From Streptomyces sp. NBC_01275 (lineage in GTDB: Bacteria; Actinomycetota; Actinomycetes; Streptomycetales; Streptomycetaceae), in contig NZ_JAPEOZ010000001.1 of the NCBI RefSeq assembly GCF_026340655.1, forward strand, positions 8,494,001 through 8,558,000: 64,000 nt of DNA. Direction: 5' to 3'. Each line of letters opens with the position of its first letter. Within the stretch, counting starts at the first letter, position 1. The translations under genes and the position numbers were made by a program. Positions 61,387 through 64,000 of the stretch are shown one piece after another. The notes under the pieces are model-generated. The model did no database searches, was not told the DNA's origin, and saw only the letters and a program-made list of their open reading frames with translations.

Positions 61387-62294
61387 CCTCGACCGAACCC
61401 GAACTCGCCGGCGCCGTGCACCGACGGATCGTCGACGTGCACGGCGTCCCCGCCTCCGCGCTGGTCGCCGAGGCCCCCCGCCCGCAGGCGGTGATCGTGG
61501 CCCTGCACGGCGGCGCCACCACCTCCGCCTACTTCGACCACCCCGGCCACCCACGGCTCTCCCTCCTGCGCACCGCCGTCGCGGCCGGGTTCACCGTGAT
61601 CGCCCTGGACCGCCCGGGCTACGGAAGTTCGGCCGGGCACGAGGAGCGGATGCGGACGCCCGAGCAGCGCACGGACTTCGCGTTCACGGCCGTGGACGCC
61701 TTCCTGACAGGACGCGAGCGGGGGCTCGGCGTGTTCCTGTGGGCGCACTCGGCCGGCTGCGAACTCACCGTCCGCATGGCAAGCGACCCGCGCGGAGCGG
61801 ACCTGCTGGGCGTGGAGCTGGCCGGCATGGGCCGCATCCACCACCCCAACGCCGTACGGGCGATGGAGGAGTGGCGGCGCGATCCGACCCGCACCCGCCC
61901 CAACCTCCGCCGGGCCCTGTGGCATCCGCCGCACGCCTATCCGGCCGACGTCCACGGCGGCCGGACCATCGGCTCGGCCTCGCCCGCCTACGAGGGTCAT
62001 CGGGAGGGCTGGCAGGAGGAGTTCGCGCGGCTCGCGGCGCTAGTCCCGGCGCCGGTGCACCTCACCCTCGCCGAGTACGAGCAGGTGTGGACGAACGGCC
62101 CCGAGGGCCTGGCCGACCTCGCCTCCCTGTTCACCGGCTCGTCCCGGCTCGTCCGGCACGAGCAGGCGGGCGCCGGACACAACACCAGCGTCGGCCGCAC
62201 CGCCCTCGCCTACCATCTGCACGTTCTCGCCTTCGTCGAGGAGTGCGCGCTCGGCGTGCGGGCGCTGCCCTCGCAGGACGGCAGCCATGGGTGA
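61383..62294 (+). CDS. Alpha/beta hydrolase
   Basis: The 303-residue protein has ALHGGATTSAYFDHPGHP for the oxyanion region, LDRPGYGSSAG, the nucleophile elbow WAHSAGCEL (Ser near 121) and a C-terminal histidine in QAGAGHNTSVG. The catalytic set looks complete. The ATG overlaps the DUF35-thiolase stop (ATGA). It probably hydrolyses an ester, lactone or thioester. Confidence 0.9.
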   Translation: MTSTEPELAGAVHRRIVDVHGVPASALVAEAPRPQAVIVALHGGATTSAYFDHPGHPRLSLLRTAVAAGFTVIALDRPGYGSSAGHEERMRTPEQRTDFAFTAVDAFLTGRERGLGVFLWAHSAGCELTVRMASDPRGADLLGVELAGMGRIHHPNAVRAMEEWRRDPTRTRPNLRRALWHPPHAYPADVHGGRTIGSASPAYEGHREGWQEEFARLAALVPAPVHLTLAEYEQVWTNGPEGLADLASLFTGSSRLVRHEQAGAGHNTSVGRTALAYHLHVLAFVEECALGVRALPSQDGSHG

Positions 62295-62829
62295 GGCCTC
62301 GGACACGGCGCTGCTCCTCGTCCGGCTGGTGCTGGGCGCGGTGATGGTCGCGCACGGCTGGAACCACTGGCGCGGGGGAGGCGGCATCACGGGCACCGCG
62401 GGCTGGTTCGGCGGCCTCGGCCTGACCCGTCCCCGGCTCCAGGCCTGGCTGAGCGTCCTCACCGAACTCGGCGCGGGCGTCCTGCTGTCGGCCGGACTCC
62501 TCACCTCCCTGGCCTGCGCGGCCGTGCTGTCGGTGATGCTGGTGGCAGGACTGCTCGCCCACCGCCGCAACGGCTTCTTCGTCTTCAAGGAGGGGTACGA
62601 GTACGTCCTCGTCCTGGGCGTCCTCGCCCTGGCGCTGGGGGCATGGGGGCCGGGGGCGTACGCGCTCGACGAGGCCGCGGACATCCCGGTGACCGGATGG
62701 GCGGGCGCGGGCGTGGTGCTCGGACTGGGTACCGTCGCGACGGCCGGACTCCTGGCCGTGTTCTGGCGCCCCGCGAAGAGCCCTGTGAAAGCGAGCGCCG
62801 CGAAAGAGAGCGCCGCGAAAGAGAGTTGA
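62287..62829 (+). CDS. DoxX-family membrane protein
   Basis: The 180-residue protein has four hydrophobic segments and the family start LLLVRLVLGAVMVAHGWNHW. The C-terminal tail repeats the ASAAKES unit. The gene overlaps the hydrolase gene by eight bases. DoxX proteins are membrane partners of oxidoreductases; the precise role here is unknown. Confidence 0.85.
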   Translation: MGEASDTALLLVRLVLGAVMVAHGWNHWRGGGGITGTAGWFGGLGLTRPRLQAWLSVLTELGAGVLLSAGLLTSLACAAVLSVMLVAGLLAHRRNGFFVFKEGYEYVLVLGVLALALGAWGPGAYALDEAADIPVTGWAGAGVVLGLGTVATAGLLAVFWRPAKSPVKASAAKESAAKES

Positions 62830-62846
62830 GGACAGTGGAGAAACCC

Positions 62847-63689
62847 ATGCGCGTCGGCTTCATCGGCCTGGGCAGCCAAGGTGCGCCCATGGCCCGCAGG
62901 ATCGTCGAGGCGGGCCACCAGACCACCCTGTGGGCCCGACGGCCCGCCGCCCTCGCCCCGTTCGCCGACACCGCCGCCAAGACCGCCGGCTCACCGGCCG
63001 AACTCGCCGCCGCCAGCGACCTGGTGTGCCTGTGCGTGGTCGCCGACGCCGACGTGGAGCAGGTCGGCGAGGCGGTGCTCACGGGACTGCGGCCGGGCGG
63101 GATCGTCGCCGTGCACTCCACCGTCCACCCCGACACCTGCCGTCGCCTCGCCCGCCGCGCGGCGGCCCAGGGCGTGGCGGTGCTCGACGCCCCCGTCAGC
63201 GGCGGCGGCCGGGCGGCCGAACAGGGTTCCCTGGTGGTCATGGCGGGCGGCGACGCGGAGGTGCTCGACGCCTGCCGTCCGGTGTTCTCCGCCTACGGCG
63301 ATCCGGTCGTCCATCTCGGCCCCGTGGGCTCCGGCCAGATCGCCAAGCTGCTCAACAACCTGCTTTTCACCGCCCAGTTGGGGCTCGCCGCGGACGCCTT
63401 CGCGCTGGGCGACCGGCTCGGCCTGGACCCGGCGGGCCTCGGCCGGATCCTGCCCCGCGGCAGCGCCGCCAGCTTCGCCCTGGAGCGGCTCGCCGACGCG
63501 GGCGGCTCCCTCGACCGCATCGGCGCCCACGCGGGCGGCCTGCTCGCCAAGGACGTACGGCTGTTCGCGGAGGTCGCGGAAGCCGCCGAGGCGGCAGCGG
63601 GCGAGCAGGGAGCGGCGGGGCCGGGAGCGGTCGGGCCGGGATCGGTCGAGGCGGCCGCCCGCGCCGCCTTGACCGCGATGGGACGGTGA
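62847..63689 (+). CDS. 3-hydroxyisobutyrate dehydrogenase-like NAD(P) enzyme
   Basis: The 280-residue protein has MRVGFIGLGSQGAPMA, DAPVSGGGRAAEQGSLVVM near 115 and the catalytic lysine region GSGQIAKLLNNLLF near 165. These are the beta-hydroxyacid dehydrogenase signatures. ATG 62847 has GGAG seven bases upstream; a GTG at 62835 is less likely. It probably oxidises a hydroxyacid intermediate. Confidence 0.92.
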   Translation: MRVGFIGLGSQGAPMARRIVEAGHQTTLWARRPAALAPFADTAAKTAGSPAELAAASDLVCLCVVADADVEQVGEAVLTGLRPGGIVAVHSTVHPDTCRRLARRAAAQGVAVLDAPVSGGGRAAEQGSLVVMAGGDAEVLDACRPVFSAYGDPVVHLGPVGSGQIAKLLNNLLFTAQLGLAADAFALGDRLGLDPAGLGRILPRGSAASFALERLADAGGSLDRIGAHAGGLLAKDVRLFAEVAEAAEAAAGEQGAAGPGAVGPGSVEAAARAALTAMGR

Positions 63690-63858
63690 CCCGCGCTCCG
63701 GTGACCCGCGGCCCGGTGGAGACGGTGGGGTGGAGACGGTGTGGTGGCCCGGTGGGCGACGAACGCCCCGGAATCCGCCGGTCCCTACCCCTCGCCCTGC
63801 CGGGGCGGCCGTACGTACTGTGAGCGGGCACCCGTCCAACGACGGAAAGGGGCGCTCC

Positions 63859-64000
63859 GTGGTGTCGGCTCGGCGTGAGGAGATCCTTGAGGCGGCGCTT
63901 GAGGTGTTCGCCACGCGCGGGTTCAAGGGCGCCTCGATCGACGCGGTCGCCGAACGGGCCGGGCTCACCCGGCAGGGCGTCCTGCACTACTTCCCCAGCA
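63859..64000 (+). CDS. TetR-family regulator, cut by the window edge
   Basis: The first 47 residues are visible: REEILEAALEVFATRGFKGASIDAVAERAG, then LTRQGVLHYFPS, a clear TetR HTH. GTG 63859 has AAAGGGG six bases upstream. The preceding gap 63690-63858 has a TACTGT -10-like box near 63815 but no clear operator. Confidence 0.88.
   Translation, partial: MVSARREEILEAALEVFATRGFKGASIDAVAERAGLTRQGVLHYFPS

Overview
The window is very GC-rich, with heavy GTG/TTG start use, four-base ATGA/GTGA gene overlaps, and mostly type I PKS, TetR, GntR, P450 and acyl-CoA genes. This is typical of a Streptomyces or close actinomycete chromosome. No transposase, integrase, phage gene or CRISPR array was seen.

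Layout. (1) 1-9.0 kb: an iterative PUFA/heterocyst-glycolipid-type PKS on the minus strand. A large protein (two PfaD-like nitronate-monooxygenase domains, KS, AT, one ACP, KR) is followed by a second KS subunit that runs off the left edge. (2) 9.0-9.7 kb: non-coding, with a promoter and a large hairpin. (3) 9.7-25.0 kb: acyl-CoA catabolic island A. It holds four acyl-CoA dehydrogenases (two forming an adjacent pair), two enoyl-CoA hydratases, a thiolase, an acyl-CoA synthetase, two type III CoA-transferases, two SDRs, an amidohydrolase and a GntR/FCD regulator. (4) 25.2-28.8 kb: a beta-lactamase-fold protein lacking catalytic residues, a TetR/MFS efflux pair with a double operator, and tRNA-Pro(GGG). 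(5) 28.9-34.6 kb: a Tat-exported GH95 fucosidase-like enzyme, a TetR regulator, and a class II aldolase/PfkB kinase pair. (6) 34.7-37.8 kb: a two-component system followed by a 52-residue peptide gene. (7) 38-45 kb: a compact minus-strand operon around a 2-epi-5-epi-valiolone synthase. It includes a degenerate second sugar-phosphate cyclase, cupins, a VOC protein, a GMC oxidoreductase and a zinc alcohol dehydrogenase, and is probably a C7-cyclitol biosynthetic cluster. (8) 45.4-63.7 kb: catabolic island B. It holds a TetR regulator, a second acyl-CoA dehydrogenase pair, a hydratase, a TauD dioxygenase, SDRs, an aldehyde dehydrogenase, a CoA-transferase, a substrate-binding lipoprotein, ferredoxin and P450, a DUF35-thiolase fusion, a hydrolase, a DoxX protein and a beta-hydroxyacid dehydrogenase. 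A truncated TetR gene lies at the right edge.

How it fits together. Islands A and B both have the gene types used to shorten branched or polycyclic acyl-CoAs: paired dehydrogenases, hydratases, thiolase or retro-aldolase, CoA-transferases, and P450 with ferredoxin. They appear linked in regulation. The palindrome GAGAAT-N3-ATTCTC lies in the TetR/dehydrogenase intergenic region at 46.36 kb, before the TauD operon at 53.09 kb, and upstream of the island A hydratase promoter at 22.06 kb. That last promoter also carries a GGTCAGACC box shared with the 25.1 kb promoter, which fits the FadR-type GntR encoded between them. The substrate is not visible from sequence.

The most unusual items are the catalytically dead-looking cyclase beside the valiolone synthase, the PfaD-KS-AT-ACP-KR fusion, the shared operator, and the DUF35-thiolase fusion beside P450 and ferredoxin. 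Start sites were chosen by hand from ribosome-binding sites and gene overlaps. Family calls rest on recognised motifs, not on database searches.
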